Origin: Thermoleophilia bacterium
GTDB taxonomy: Bacteria; Actinomycetota; Thermoleophilia; Gaiellales; Gaiellaceae
Reading direction: 5' to 3'
Assembly: GCA_009694305.1 (NCBI GenBank)
Contig: SHVL01000025.1
Coordinates: 1-36,987 of the forward strand
Length of the DNA: 36,987 bases
The position numbers and the translations under genes were made by a program. Positions 8,073-16,376 of this stretch are shown one piece after another. Numbering within the stretch: position 1 is the stretch's first letter; every line of letters begins with the position of its first letter. The notes beneath the pieces were generated by a model. That model searched no databases. It had not been told where the DNA came from and was given only the letters and a program-made list of their open reading frames with translations.

Positions 8073-8151
8073 CCAGGGCCTCCACCTCCGCCCGGGTGCG
8101 AAGACGCACGACGGGGTACGCCGCGATCTCTACCGCAGAGCCAGGCCTTCT

Positions 8152-8835
8152 TCAGCGCAAGCAGCGCGTCTCTATCGGCTCGACTGCGGCGGCGGAGACC
8201 CGGTAGCCACGAGCCCCGGCGCGGTCGCTCACCATCTCGACGAACTCGGTGCCCCGGTAGACGGCTGCAGCCCCGTCGTCGCACGCGATCCCACCCGGGA
8301 ACCCGTCGGCGACGAGGCGGGTGTAGACGGGACGGCGGCGGTCCTCGCCGTCGAAGTGCGGGCAGAAGCTGCCGGCCAGGAAGCCGAGACCGTCACCGAG
8401 ACCGTCGAGGTCGGCGGAGAACGAGTCGGTCACGCAGGCCTCGAACCAGCAGTTCGCGCCGGCCGAGACGCCACCGAGCGCCGCTCCACCTTGCCAGGCG
8501 TGACGGAGAGCGGCGTCGATCTCGTGGAGACGCCAGAGCGCGAGCAGGTTCGCGGTGTTTCCGCCCGAGACCACGATCACGTCGGCGGCTGCGACGCGCT
8601 CGGCGGGATGATCGGGGATCCCGAAGAGCGCCACGGTCTCGGGCTCGCACTCGCGGGTCGCAAAGGCCTCCCGGAATGCGCCGACCGCTCGCTCGGAGTC
8701 TCCGACGGCCGTCGGCAGAAAGACGATCCGTGGTTGCGGTCGAGGCGAGAAGGAGAGGAGCAGATCGTCGAGCGGCGACCGTGTGTCGCCGGCGAGGAAG
8801 CCCCCGCCGCCCATCGCAACGACATATCCCTCCAT
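8152..8835 (-). CDS. Peptidase S51 family (dipeptidase E/cyanophycinase-like)
   Basis: S51 peptidases are serine hydrolases with a glutamine-amidotransferase-like fold that release aspartate-containing dipeptides or degrade cyanophycin. The 227-residue product starts MEGYVVAMGGGGFLAG; the nucleophile is Ser124 in LGGVSAGANCWF, preceded by VVSGGNTANLLALW. Length fits the PepE-like group. The ATG at 8833-8835 is preferred to one three codons upstream because the family begins there and an AACAAT box (8843-8848 on the plus strand) sits seven bases before it. It lies between the PPDK regulator and PPDK on the opposite strand. Confidence 0.88.
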   Translation of the reverse strand: MEGYVVAMGGGGFLAGDTRSPLDDLLLSFSPRPQPRIVFLPTAVGDSERAVGAFREAFATRECEPETVALFGIPDHPAERVAAADVIVVSGGNTANLLALWRLHEIDAALRHAWQGGAALGGVSAGANCWFEACVTDSFSADLDGLGDGLGFLAGSFCPHFDGEDRRRPVYTRLVADGFPGGIACDDGAAAVYRGTEFVEMVSDRAGARGYRVSAAAVEPIETRCLR

Positions 8836-8932
8836 GGATTCCATTGTTGCAGCCGCGTCCAGGGAGGCGATTCCGACCGCCGGTTGACCGGTCTCGCTTC
8901 GCGCACGGCCCGGCTTGTGCAAGGATCGCGGC

Positions 8933-11530
8933 TTGCGCTACGTCTACGACTACGCCGAGGAGGCTCCGGGGGGCCGCGAGCTTCTGGGAGGCAAGGGAAT
9001 CGGCCTTGCCGAGATGACGGCGCTCGGGGTTCCGGTTCCCGCGGGATTCACGATCACGACCGACGCGTGCCGCGCCTACATGGTGAGCGGCAAGCAGGTG
9101 CCGGAGGGTCTCGACGAGGAGGTCGGAGAGCACATCGCGGCACTCGAACGGCAGTCCGGCAAGCGGTTTGGCGACCCGTCCGACCCGCTGCTCGTCTCGG
9201 TGCGCTCTGGCGCTTCGGTGTCGATGCCGGGGATGATGGACACGATCCTCAACCTCGGCTTGAACGACGTGGCCGTCGAGGGCCAGGCGGCAACGACCGG
9301 GAACCCCCGCTTCGCGTACGACTCCTACCGACGACTGATCCAGATGTACGGCGAGGTCGTGGACGGCGTCGGAGGACATCGGTTCGAGAGCGCCCTCGCC
9401 GACCTGAAGGCGACGCGCGGAGTGGCAAACGATGTAGACCTCGGTGCCGAAGACCTGCGCGAAGTAATCGGCACCTTCCAGCGGATCTACGAGGAGGAGG
9501 TCGGCTCCGGATTTCCGCAGGATCCACGCGAGCAGCTTCGCCGGGCCTACCGGGCCGTCTTCGACTCCTGGGACGCCCCCCGGGCACAGGTCTACAGGCG
9601 CCACCACCGGCTTCCCGACGACATAGGCACGGCGGTGAACGTCGTGCAGATGGTGTTCGGCAACAAGGGCGCAAGCTCCGGGACAGGCGTGTGCTTCACC
9701 CGTGACCCATCGACGGGTGAGGCGGTGCTGTACGGCGAGTTCCTGGTCAACGCCCAGGGCGAAGACGTGGTTTCGGGCATCCGCACACCCGAGCCGATCT
9801 CCGCCATGCGCGAGCAGATGCCGGGGACCTATGGGCAGTTGCTCACGACGCTCGACCGACTCGAGGCGCATTACCGCGACATGCAGGACATCGAGTTCAC
9901 CGTCGAGGAAGGCAGGCTGTTCCTGCTCCAGACCCGGACCGGGAAGCGTACGGCCACGGCGGCGCTACGGGTTGCGGTCGAGATGGTCTCCGAGGGGGTG
10001 ATCTCGCGTGAGGAGGCGGTGGCACGGATCGACCCCGAGCAACTCGACCAACTGCTGCACCCGATGCTCGACCCGACGGTCGAGGTCGAGGTGGCGGCGC
10101 AGGGGCTGAACGCTTCGCCGGGTGCGGCGTCGGGAGAGATCGTGCTCGATGCCGACACGGCCGAGATGCGCGGCAAGGAGGGCGACGACGTCATCCTCGT
10201 TCGCTGGGAGACGACGCCGGACGACATACACGGTCTCATCAGGGCGCGGGGAGTGCTCACCGCGCATGGGGGTATGACCTCGCACGCCGCCGTCGTCGCG
10301 AGGGGCATGGGAAAGCCGTGTGTGGCGGGCTGCGAAGGGCTCTCGATCGACGTGCGCGCAGGCACCGTGACGATCGGGGAGCACACGCTGAAGGCCGGAG
10401 ATGTGATCACGATCGACGGCGGTACCGGGCGCGTGATCGTCGGTCCCGTACGGCTCGTGCCGCCGGCCATCGACGAGAATTTCGACATCATCCTCGACTG
10501 GGCCGACGACGTGCGCAGGCTGCGTGTTCGTGCCAACGCCGATACGCCGGAGGATGCCGCGAGGGCGCGGGAGTTCGGGGCCGAGGGCATCGGTCTTTGC
10601 CGTACCGAGCACATGTTCATGGCGCCCGACCGGCTGCCGGTCGTGCAGGAGATGATCCTGTCGCGCGACGAGACCGCGCGTCGCGTTGCGCTCGACAGAC
10701 TGCTCCCCGTCCAGCAGTCCGACTTCGAGGGAATCTTCGAGGCGATGGTGGGGTTCCCAGTGACGATCCGCCTCCTCGACCCACCGTTGCACGAGTTTCT
10801 GCCTGCCCTCGAGGACGCGACCTCGGACGAGATGCGCCAGCGGATCTTCTCGCTGCACGAGGCGAACCCGATGCTCGGCACGCGCGGCTGTCGGCTCGGG
10901 CTCCAGTTTCCGGAGATCTACGAGATGCAGGTGCGCGCGATCGTGCGTGCAGCTGCCGCGGTCGAGGCCCGCACCGGTGAGGCGCCGCTCGTGGAGATCA
11001 TGCATCCGCTTGTCGGCTTTCGAGAGGAACTGTCTCGTCTTCGCGCGTTGACGGAGCGCGTGGCAGCGGAGGTGCCGTCGGTGGCGTACATTTGCGGCAC
11101 CATGATCGAGCTTCCGCGCGCGTGTATTCGGGCCGACGAGATCGCCGAGGTGGCGGACTTCTGCTCGTTCGGCACGAACGATCTCACCCAGACGGCGCTC
11201 GGATTCTCGCGTGACGACGCAGAGGGCAAGTTCCTCACGTACTACCTCGAGCACGGGATCCTGGAGCGCAACCCGTTCGAGGTGCTCGACCAGGAAGGTG
11301 TCGGCGAGCTGATGCGGATCGGGATCGAGCGAGCTCGCAGTGTCAAGCCCGAACTCAAGATGGGCATCTGCGGCGAGCATGGCGGTGAGCCGGCGTCGGT
11401 CGCCTTCTGCCACCGCATCGGGCTCGACTACGTGAGCTGCTCGCCGTATCGCGTGCCACTGGCGCGGTTGGCCGCGGCGCAGGCTGCGCTCGTCGATTCC
11501 GGCGTGACGGCACTCGTGATCGGCGGCTGA
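8933..11530 (+). CDS. ppdK: Pyruvate, phosphate dikinase
   Basis: PPDK interconverts pyruvate, ATP and phosphate with PEP, AMP and diphosphate. Domains in order: N-terminal nucleotide-binding domain (start LRYVYDYAEEAPGG, then LLGGKGIGLAEMT), the swivelling phosphohistidine domain with GGMTSHAAVVARGMGKPC (His451, and Thr449 as the likely regulatory site), and the C-terminal PEP/pyruvate TIM barrel with EGIGLCRTEHMF, GTRGCRLG and SFGTNDLTQTALG. The TTG at 8933 is chosen: it begins the family N-terminus and has AAGGA seven bases upstream; a TTG at 8915 would add six residues. The 865-residue length is normal. Confidence 0.95.
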   Translation: MRYVYDYAEEAPGGRELLGGKGIGLAEMTALGVPVPAGFTITTDACRAYMVSGKQVPEGLDEEVGEHIAALERQSGKRFGDPSDPLLVSVRSGASVSMPGMMDTILNLGLNDVAVEGQAATTGNPRFAYDSYRRLIQMYGEVVDGVGGHRFESALADLKATRGVANDVDLGAEDLREVIGTFQRIYEEEVGSGFPQDPREQLRRAYRAVFDSWDAPRAQVYRRHHRLPDDIGTAVNVVQMVFGNKGASSGTGVCFTRDPSTGEAVLYGEFLVNAQGEDVVSGIRTPEPISAMREQMPGTYGQLLTTLDRLEAHYRDMQDIEFTVEEGRLFLLQTRTGKRTATAALRVAVEMVSEGVISREEAVARIDPEQLDQLLHPMLDPTVEVEVAAQGLNASPGAASGEIVLDADTAEMRGKEGDDVILVRWETTPDDIHGLIRARGVLTAHGGMTSHAAVVARGMGKPCVAGCEGLSIDVRAGTVTIGEHTLKAGDVITIDGGTGRVIVGPVRLVPPAIDENFDIILDWADDVRRLRVRANADTPEDAARAREFGAEGIGLCRTEHMFMAPDRLPVVQEMILSRDETARRVALDRLLPVQQSDFEGIFEAMVGFPVTIRLLDPPLHEFLPALEDATSDEMRQRIFSLHEANPMLGTRGCRLGLQFPEIYEMQVRAIVRAAAAVEARTGEAPLVEIMHPLVGFREELSRLRALTERVAAEVPSVAYICGTMIELPRACIRADEIAEVADFCSFGTNDLTQTALGFSRDDAEGKFLTYYLEHGILERNPFEVLDQEGVGELMRIGIERARSVKPELKMGICGEHGGEPASVAFCHRIGLDYVSCSPYRVPLARLAAAQAALVDSGVTALVIGG

Positions 11531-11548
11531 GCCCGTACGGCCGTCGGG

Positions 11549-12394
11549 TTACAGCACGTAGCTCTGGACGCGGACGTAGGCGAGCACGAGGCTGAGAACG
11601 CCGACACCGACCGCGAGGAGCACGCCGACCTTCTGTCGCGGGCCCTCGCGGTACTGCTCCAGGGCGTAGGTTGCGGCGATGCCCCCGATCAGCCCGCCGA
11701 TATGGCCGCCTTTGGAGATTCCGGGAACGGCGAAGGTGAAAGCGAAGTTGACGAGGATCAGGATCATCGCCTGCCCCATGAATGACCCGGTTGCGCGGTA
11801 CTCGAGAATCAGGAGGGCACCGATCAGCCCGAAGATTGCCCCGGAAGCACCGACCGTGACGGCAAATGCCGCGCTGAACCAGAGAGCCCCTGCGGAGCCC
11901 GCAAGTCCCGAGACGACGTAGAGGAGAACAAAGCGTGGCGTCCCGAGCGCCTGCTCGATGACGTTGCCGAGCCAGTACAACGCGAACATGTTGAACGCGA
12001 GATGCAGGAGGCTGCCGTGCAGGAACATCGCAGTCACGAGCCGCCACCCGTCACCGTTTGCAACGGACGCCCCCTGAAGTGCCCAGTCGGCGAAGAGTTG
12101 ACCGCCCGGGAGATTTGGCCCGCCACCCTGCGCCGCGGTGATCACGTAGACGAGCGCGTTGATCGCGATCAGGACCATCGTCGCCGGGGCTGCGGCGGCA
12201 CGCGTCCGCCGACGAACGCTCTGGACGGTGCGGGCGGGAGTGGGCTTGACCGCACCGACGTTCGCGTGGTCAGGGCAGCGGATCCCGACGGGGGCAAACG
12301 TCATGCAGTCCTCACAGATAGGACGGCCGCACTCCGAGCACGACACGCGGGTCTCGCGGCCCGCATGGCGGTAGCAGTGAGGTGTGTCCGACAT
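11549..12394 (-). CDS. Rhomboid family intramembrane serine protease with N-terminal zinc finger
   Basis: A 281-residue membrane protease. Residues 1-45 form a B-box-like zinc finger with Cys7, His10, Cys19, Cys22, Cys27, Cys30, Cys40 and His43. A basic linker follows, then about six or seven membrane helices. The catalytic pair is visible: Ser184 in VGASGAIFGL and His231 in KGGHIGGLIGG; the HGSLLHLAFNMFALYWLG segment is the conserved L1/TM2 region. This finger-rhomboid fusion is common in Actinobacteria. The ATG lies eight bases after TACGCT, a box shared with the divergent comB promoter. Convergent with ppdK. Substrate unknown. Confidence 0.93.
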   Translation of the reverse strand: MSDTPHCYRHAGRETRVSCSECGRPICEDCMTFAPVGIRCPDHANVGAVKPTPARTVQSVRRRTRAAAAPATMVLIAINALVYVITAAQGGGPNLPGGQLFADWALQGASVANGDGWRLVTAMFLHGSLLHLAFNMFALYWLGNVIEQALGTPRFVLLYVVSGLAGSAGALWFSAAFAVTVGASGAIFGLIGALLILEYRATGSFMGQAMILILVNFAFTFAVPGISKGGHIGGLIGGIAATYALEQYREGPRQKVGVLLAVGVGVLSLVLAYVRVQSYVL

Positions 12395-12416
12395 GGACGG
12401 CTAGCGTAGCGGCGTG
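12392..12416. promoter_or_regulatory. Bidirectional -10 element for rhomboid and comB
   Basis: The starts of the two divergent genes are 19 bases apart. On the plus strand TAGCGT (12402-12407) ends six bases before the comB GTG; on the minus strand TACGCT (12403-12408) ends eight bases before the rhomboid ATG. Both boxes come from the same seven-base core TAGCGTA. No -35 match was found for either direction. Both messages would be leaderless or nearly so. Confidence 0.5.
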
Positions 12417-13109
12417 CACGTTCATGTTGCCTTCACTCCGGACGAGATCGCCGCGGCGCCGACCGGTGTCGTGATCGACGTCATCCGCGCTACTTCCACG
12501 ATCTGCCAGGCACTCGCAAGCGGGTACGAGCGCGTGCTGTGTGCGGCGGAGGTCGAGGATGCGCGCGCGCTCGTTGCCCTCGGAGGCGTGACCCTCGGGG
12601 GCGAGCGTCTCGGCGTGCTGATCGACGGCTTCGACCTCGGGAACTCGCCGTGCGAGTACCTGACCGTCCGCACGCCCACTCTGGCCATGTCCACCACGAA
12701 CGGCACGCGGGCGATCGTCACCGCGGCCGAGCGCTGCGAGCGCGTTCTCATTGCCTCGCTTCTCAACCTGGACGCAGTCACGGAGGCGGCGCGTGCCCAC
12801 GATGACGACGTGGCGATCTTCTGCGCGGGCGTCAAGGGCTCGTTTGCGCTCGACGACAGCTACGTGGCAGGCCGGATCGTCGGACAACTCGGCGACGACC
12901 GCAGTGACGCAGCCGAGTCTGCAGCCCGGCTAGCTGCGTCCTATGCGACCGCCGAGGAGGCGCTCCGTGCCTCGCGCAGCGGCCGGAACCTGATCAACCA
13001 CGGGCCGGAACTCGAGGCCGACATTCCGTATTGCGCGCGTGAGAGCGTGCTCGACGTCGTTCCGCGCCTCGTCGAGATGCACGGGGTCGCAGCCGAGATC
13101 CGGGTGTAG
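12414..13109 (+). CDS. comB: 2-phosphosulfolactate phosphatase family protein (ComB-like)
   Basis: ComB hydrolyses 2-phospho-3-sulfolactate, a step of coenzyme M synthesis in archaea; bacterial homologues may act in sulfolactate metabolism. The 231-residue product carries the family motifs TGVVIDVIRATSTICQAL, GGERLGVLIDGFDLGNSPCE and STTNGTRAI, and FCAGVKGSFALDD. The GTG at 12414 follows the bidirectional -10 by six bases. Ten bases after its stop the photolyase gene starts, so the two probably share a transcript. No other sulfolactate or coenzyme M gene is in the window, so the in vivo substrate is open. Confidence 0.88.
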   Translation: MHVHVAFTPDEIAAAPTGVVIDVIRATSTICQALASGYERVLCAAEVEDARALVALGGVTLGGERLGVLIDGFDLGNSPCEYLTVRTPTLAMSTTNGTRAIVTAAERCERVLIASLLNLDAVTEAARAHDDDVAIFCAGVKGSFALDDSYVAGRIVGQLGDDRSDAAESAARLAASYATAEEALRASRSGRNLINHGPELEADIPYCARESVLDVVPRLVEMHGVAAEIRV

Positions 13110-13118
13110 GGAGAGCCC

Positions 13119-14429
13119 GTGCAGGTCGCGGTCGTCCTGTTCACGCGCGACCTTCGCGTCCACGACAACCCCGCGCTCGCGGCGGCCGTCGAAGAGGCCG
13201 AGACGGTGCTGCCGCTGTTTGTGCTCGACGACGGGATCGGCCGCACACGCTACGGCGCGGCAGAGAACCGCAGGGCCTTTCTTCTCGAGGCGCTGGCCGA
13301 CCTCGATCTCTCTCTCCGTTCCCTCGGCGGTGCGCTCGACGTGCGCCGCGGCGAGGTGGTCACCGAGACCGTGCGTGCCATGCGCGAGGTCGGGGCCGTC
13401 ACCGTCTTTGCGAACACGGATGTCAGCCCGTACGCGATCGCGCGAGAGAGGCGGCTCGGTGCCGAGGTAGACCTTCGGCTGCTCGACGGCAACTTCGTCG
13501 TTCCCGCAGGCGAGGTCACCCCGATGGGCAACGACTACTACCAGGTGTTCTCTCCCTACCATCGCGCCTGGTCACAGGTGCCGCCAGGGCTCCCCGTTGC
13601 GACGCCCGCCGTGATCCGCCTGCCACCCGGCGTCGAGCCGGGCCCGGTGCCTGTCTCCCGGGTCGTAGCACCGGTGCGAGGAGGCGAGAGCACGGGTATC
13701 GAGCGAGCCGGATCATGGCTCCGCACGCACCTGGACGGCTATGGCTCCGGCGGCCACGACGCGCTCGCTGCCGACACGACCTCGCGGCTCTCGCCCTATC
13801 TGCACTTCGGGTGCGTCTCGCCACGTTCCCTCGCAGTGCGGGCACAGGAGCAAGGGGGCGACGCATTCGTGCGGCAACTCTGCTGGCGCGACTTCTACGC
13901 ACAGATCCTCTTTGCCCGGCCAGGCACACAGGTTGACGACATGCGGCCGCGCGGGGACCGCTGGCTCGACGATCCCGAGGGTCTCGCCGCCTGGAAGGAG
14001 GGGATGACGGGATACCCGCTCGTCGATGCCGGGATGCGGCAGTTGCGCCAGGAAGGCTGGATGCACAACCGGGCCCGCATGGTGACTGCCTCGTTCCTCG
14101 TCAAGGATCTCGGGATCGACTGGAGGGAGGGCGCGCGACACTTCTTCGACCTCCTTCTCGACGGTGACGTGGCACAGAACATCGGCAACTGGCAGTGGGT
14201 CGCCGGCACGGGTGTGGACACCCGCCCGAACCGCATCTACAACCCGACCGCGCAACTCAGGAAGCTCGATCCCGAAGGGGGCTATGTCAGACGGTATGTG
14301 CCGGAACTCGCGGACGTGCCCGCGCGGGCCATCGCCGAGCCGGGGTTGCTGGCGCCGTCGTACCCGGGCCCGATCGTCGATCACTCTCTCGCGGTGGAGG
14401 CGTTCCGACGCCGACGCGGCCTCGGCTAG
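13119..14429 (+). CDS. phrB: Deoxyribodipyrimidine photolyase
   Basis: Light-driven repair of cyclobutane pyrimidine dimers with a reduced FAD cofactor. The 436-residue product has an N-terminal alpha/beta antenna-binding domain (MQVAVVLFTRDLRVHDNPAL) and a C-terminal helical FAD domain with TSRLSPYLHFGCVSPR, LCWRDFYAQIL, GYPLVDAGMRQLRQEGWMHN, RARMVTASFLVKDLGIDW and AQNIGNWQWVAGTGVD, the signature of class I CPD photolyases. GTG at 13119 is supported by GGGAGA just upstream. Two strong hairpins lie downstream of the stop. The antenna chromophore cannot be told from the sequence. Confidence 0.95.
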   Translation: MQVAVVLFTRDLRVHDNPALAAAVEEAETVLPLFVLDDGIGRTRYGAAENRRAFLLEALADLDLSLRSLGGALDVRRGEVVTETVRAMREVGAVTVFANTDVSPYAIARERRLGAEVDLRLLDGNFVVPAGEVTPMGNDYYQVFSPYHRAWSQVPPGLPVATPAVIRLPPGVEPGPVPVSRVVAPVRGGESTGIERAGSWLRTHLDGYGSGGHDALAADTTSRLSPYLHFGCVSPRSLAVRAQEQGGDAFVRQLCWRDFYAQILFARPGTQVDDMRPRGDRWLDDPEGLAAWKEGMTGYPLVDAGMRQLRQEGWMHNRARMVTASFLVKDLGIDWREGARHFFDLLLDGDVAQNIGNWQWVAGTGVDTRPNRIYNPTAQLRKLDPEGGYVRRYVPELADVPARAIAEPGLLAPSYPGPIVDHSLAVEAFRRRRGLG

Positions 14430-14443
14430 CGGGCCGCAAACAT

Positions 14444-14464
14444 CGCCTCTCGTGACGAGAGGCG
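14444..14464 (+). terminator. Hairpin after phrB
   Basis: Nine-base perfect inverted repeat CGCCTCTCG/CGAGAGGCG with a three-base loop, starting 14 bases after the phrB stop. There is no U-tract, so it may be a transcript 3' end or a stabilising structure rather than a classical intrinsic terminator. Confidence 0.45.
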
Positions 14465-14537
14465 GGGTCGTGCGCGGATGTCGCCGATGCGTACGATCTC
14501 TCGCGGCCAGACACCGTTGTCGTAGCTGGTAGGAGCC

Positions 14538-14579
14538 CGGGCCCGTCTGAGGGGAGACGCCCATCGTCTCCTGGGCCCG
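14538..14579. terminator. Two-part hairpin between phrB and imuB
   Basis: An outer stem CGGGCCC/GGGCCCG (14538-14544, 14573-14579) encloses an inner stem GGAGACG/CGTCTCC (14553-14559, 14565-14571) with an asymmetric internal loop. It sits between the phrB stop and the imuB promoter and may isolate the two. No U-tract. Confidence 0.35.
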
Positions 14580-14645
14580 TGTCCGGCAGCCGAGAAAGCC
14601 GATCCCGCGGACCCCCGGTGGCTTCCCCTGTCCGTTTCGGTCATC

Positions 14646-14675
14646 TTGACAGTCGAACATATGTTCGTATAGAAT
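14646..14675 (+). promoter_or_regulatory. imuB promoter, -35 TTGACA and -10 TAGAAT
   Basis: A perfect -35 TTGACA (14646-14651), an 18-base spacer and a -10 TAGAAT (14670-14675). The predicted start of transcription is about 14682, only a few bases before the imuB ATG at 14686, so the message is nearly leaderless. This is the best sigma-70-type promoter in the window. Confidence 0.8.
14654..14667. promoter_or_regulatory. LexA operator (SOS box)
   Basis: CGAACATATGTTCG is a perfect palindrome that matches the Bacillus/actinobacterial SOS consensus CGAAC-N4-GTTCG. It fills most of the spacer between the -35 and -10 of the imuB promoter, the position expected for direct repression by LexA. Confidence 0.9.
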
Positions 14676-14685
14676 AGAGAATTCA

Positions 14686-15882
14686 ATGGTCGCCTGTCTC
14701 CTCATCCCCGGATTTGCACTGCGGGCCGCCTTGCGCGCCCGGCCGGGTCTCGCGCTCGTGCCGGCAGCACTTGCACCGGATCCGGGCAGGGAGGCGCGCA
14801 TCGGGCCTGTCACGTCGGCCGCCGAGGCCGCCGGCGTGCAGGCCGGTATGCGCATGGGCGAGGCTCTTGCGACGTGCCCCGCCCTCGTGCTCGTCGCACA
14901 GGACCCGGCTGCGGTCGAGCAGGAGTGGGAGGGAGTGCTGCGTCGTCTCGAGGGTGCGGGATTCTCGGTGGAGTCGGCCGAGCCGGGCAGGGTCACGTTC
15001 GAGACCGGCGGTGTCGAACGGCTCTACGGTGGAGTGGAGGCGGCGCTTGCCAAGGCGCTCGCCTCCGTCGGATCTGCCTGGGACCCCCGTGCAGGCGTGG
15101 GTGAGCGCCGCTTCGTCGCCCTCGCGGCGGCAAGTGTGGCACGGCCCGGGCAGGCAGTGATCGTCGAGGGGAAGGAGGAGCAGGGCTTTCTGGAGCCACT
15201 CCCTCTCTCGCTCTTGCCGCTCGCGTCGAACCGGTACGCCGAGCTCGAAGGGCTCGGGGTGCGTCGGCTCGGCGAGTTGACGTCGCTTCCCGGCGGCGCT
15301 GTCGAGGAGCGGTTGGGGCCAGAGGGGAAGCGGGCGTGGAGCCTCGCAGGCGGGGAGCGTCACAGTGCTCATCAATCCCGCGTGCGTGGGCGATCACCTG
15401 CGGCAGAGCTGGTGGAGGCCCTCTCCTTCCCCGAGGCGGTTGCGAACGAGTTGACGTTACGGAGGGCGTTCGGGGCGTTGCTCGACCGGCTGCTTGCAAG
15501 GCCAGAGCGGGCGGGACGACCATTGCGCAAGGTGGCAGTGTCGGCCCGGCTCGTGGGTGGAGGCTCATGGCGGCGGGCAACGACGCTGCGTGAGGCCACC
15601 GCAGATCGCGGCCGGTTGCGGGCAGCGCTCGGGCCCAAGCTGCTCGAGGTCACGGCCCCGGTGACGGAGTTACGGCTGGAGGTGGTGGAGTTCGCCGACC
15701 ACGTCGGACATCAACTCGCGCTCGTTCCTCCGGAGGGAGAGGAGATGGATGCGCGGCTACGCGAGGGCTTGAGGCAGGTGCGGGCCAGCACGGGCACGGG
15801 ATCGGTATGCGCGGTGGTGGAGGTGGCGCCGTGGTCGCGTATTCCGGAGGCACGTGCTCTCGTTGTGCCCCTCGACGTGTGA
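14686..15882 (+). CDS. imuB: ImuB, catalytically inactive Y-family polymerase homologue
   Basis: ImuB is the scaffold of the mutasome: it lacks polymerase activity but links DnaE2 to the beta clamp. The 398-residue product has the Y-family layout: palm/fingers (MVACLLIPGFALRAALRA; RIGPVTSAAEAAGVQAGMRM), a helix-hairpin-helix region (LEGLGVRRLGELTSLPGG) and a little-finger-like domain. The usual catalytic Asp near the N-terminus (DxDxFFA) is absent, and the DE/SIDE-type pair is replaced in ESAEPGRVTFETGG, as expected for ImuB. A possible clamp-binding motif QLALV is at 343-347. It is preceded by a strong SOS promoter with no Shine-Dalgarno; 144 bases separate it from the DUF6504 gene. Confidence 0.9.
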   Translation: MVACLLIPGFALRAALRARPGLALVPAALAPDPGREARIGPVTSAAEAAGVQAGMRMGEALATCPALVLVAQDPAAVEQEWEGVLRRLEGAGFSVESAEPGRVTFETGGVERLYGGVEAALAKALASVGSAWDPRAGVGERRFVALAAASVARPGQAVIVEGKEEQGFLEPLPLSLLPLASNRYAELEGLGVRRLGELTSLPGGAVEERLGPEGKRAWSLAGGERHSAHQSRVRGRSPAAELVEALSFPEAVANELTLRRAFGALLDRLLARPERAGRPLRKVAVSARLVGGGSWRRATTLREATADRGRLRAALGPKLLEVTAPVTELRLEVVEFADHVGHQLALVPPEGEEMDARLREGLRQVRASTGTGSVCAVVEVAPWSRIPEARALVVPLDV

Positions 15883-15936
15883 CGTGTGTCCGTGTGCTCG
15901 TGCCTGTTGCCTGGTGGCCGGGCTGGCTGGCTTCCC

Positions 15937-15960
15937 GGCGGCCGTCTTCAGCCGGCCGCC
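15937..15960 (+). other. GC-rich hairpin between imuB and DUF6504
   Basis: GGCGGCC (15937-15943) and GGCCGCC (15954-15960) form a seven-base stem with a ten-base loop. No U-tract follows, so it may modulate rather than end transcription within the cassette. Confidence 0.35.
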
Positions 15961-16026
15961 AGGGTTGCACCCGCCGGGCCGAGCGGTGTTAGCCGCCACG
16001 TCCCCCACCGAAGCTGGAGGAGGCCC

Positions 16027-16320
16027 GTGAGTGCCGTCGGCGGATCATGGGCCAGTCGCGCACATACGCTGTCGCGTGCGACTGCCGGACGTCTCAACGT
16101 TCCCCGGCCGGCGCTTGTGGAGAACAGTGTCGACGGCACTCCCTGCGTCGTCAACCGCCAGCACGTCGTCTGCGTGCGCGAGGAATGGCGCGTCGTTGAC
16201 CGCTGGTGGACGGAGGAGCCGATCGACCGTCGCTACTACGAGGTCGTGCTCGAATCGGGGCAGAACGTGTGTGTCTATCGCGACCGTGAGCGTGGCTGCT
16301 GGTTCACGCAGAGAGGATGA
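16027..16320 (+). CDS. DUF6504-like small protein of the mutasome cassette
   Basis: A 97-residue protein with VDGTPCVVNRQHVVCVREEW, VVDRWWTEEPIDRRYYEVVL and YRDRERGCWFTQRG, the tryptophan/arginine-rich pattern of the DUF6504 proteins that accompany imuB and dnaE2 in Actinobacteria and Deinococcus-Thermus. Function unknown. GTG at 16027 is chosen because GGAGGAGG lies directly upstream at good spacing; a start at 15886 would add 47 low-complexity residues. Its placement implies induction with imuB. Confidence 0.75.
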   Translation: MSAVGGSWASRAHTLSRATAGRLNVPRPALVENSVDGTPCVVNRQHVVCVREEWRVVDRWWTEEPIDRRYYEVVLESGQNVCVYRDRERGCWFTQRG

Positions 16321-16376
16321 AGCCCTTCACCTTCCGGCTCGAGCAGACCGTCCGGCAGCGTGACACGGGAGTACGC

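Noticed and set aside
7875-8151. Frame of the S51 peptidase stays open after its stop, with a gene-like stretch (EIAAYPVVRLRTRAEVEALV)
   Set aside because: The peptidase is already full length at its stop and the continuation is antisense to the small membrane gene; readthrough is not needed to explain it.
8356-9871. Very long open frames on both strands across the S51 peptidase and PPDK genes
   Set aside because: They are shadows caused by high GC; the S51 and PPDK frames carry the family motifs.
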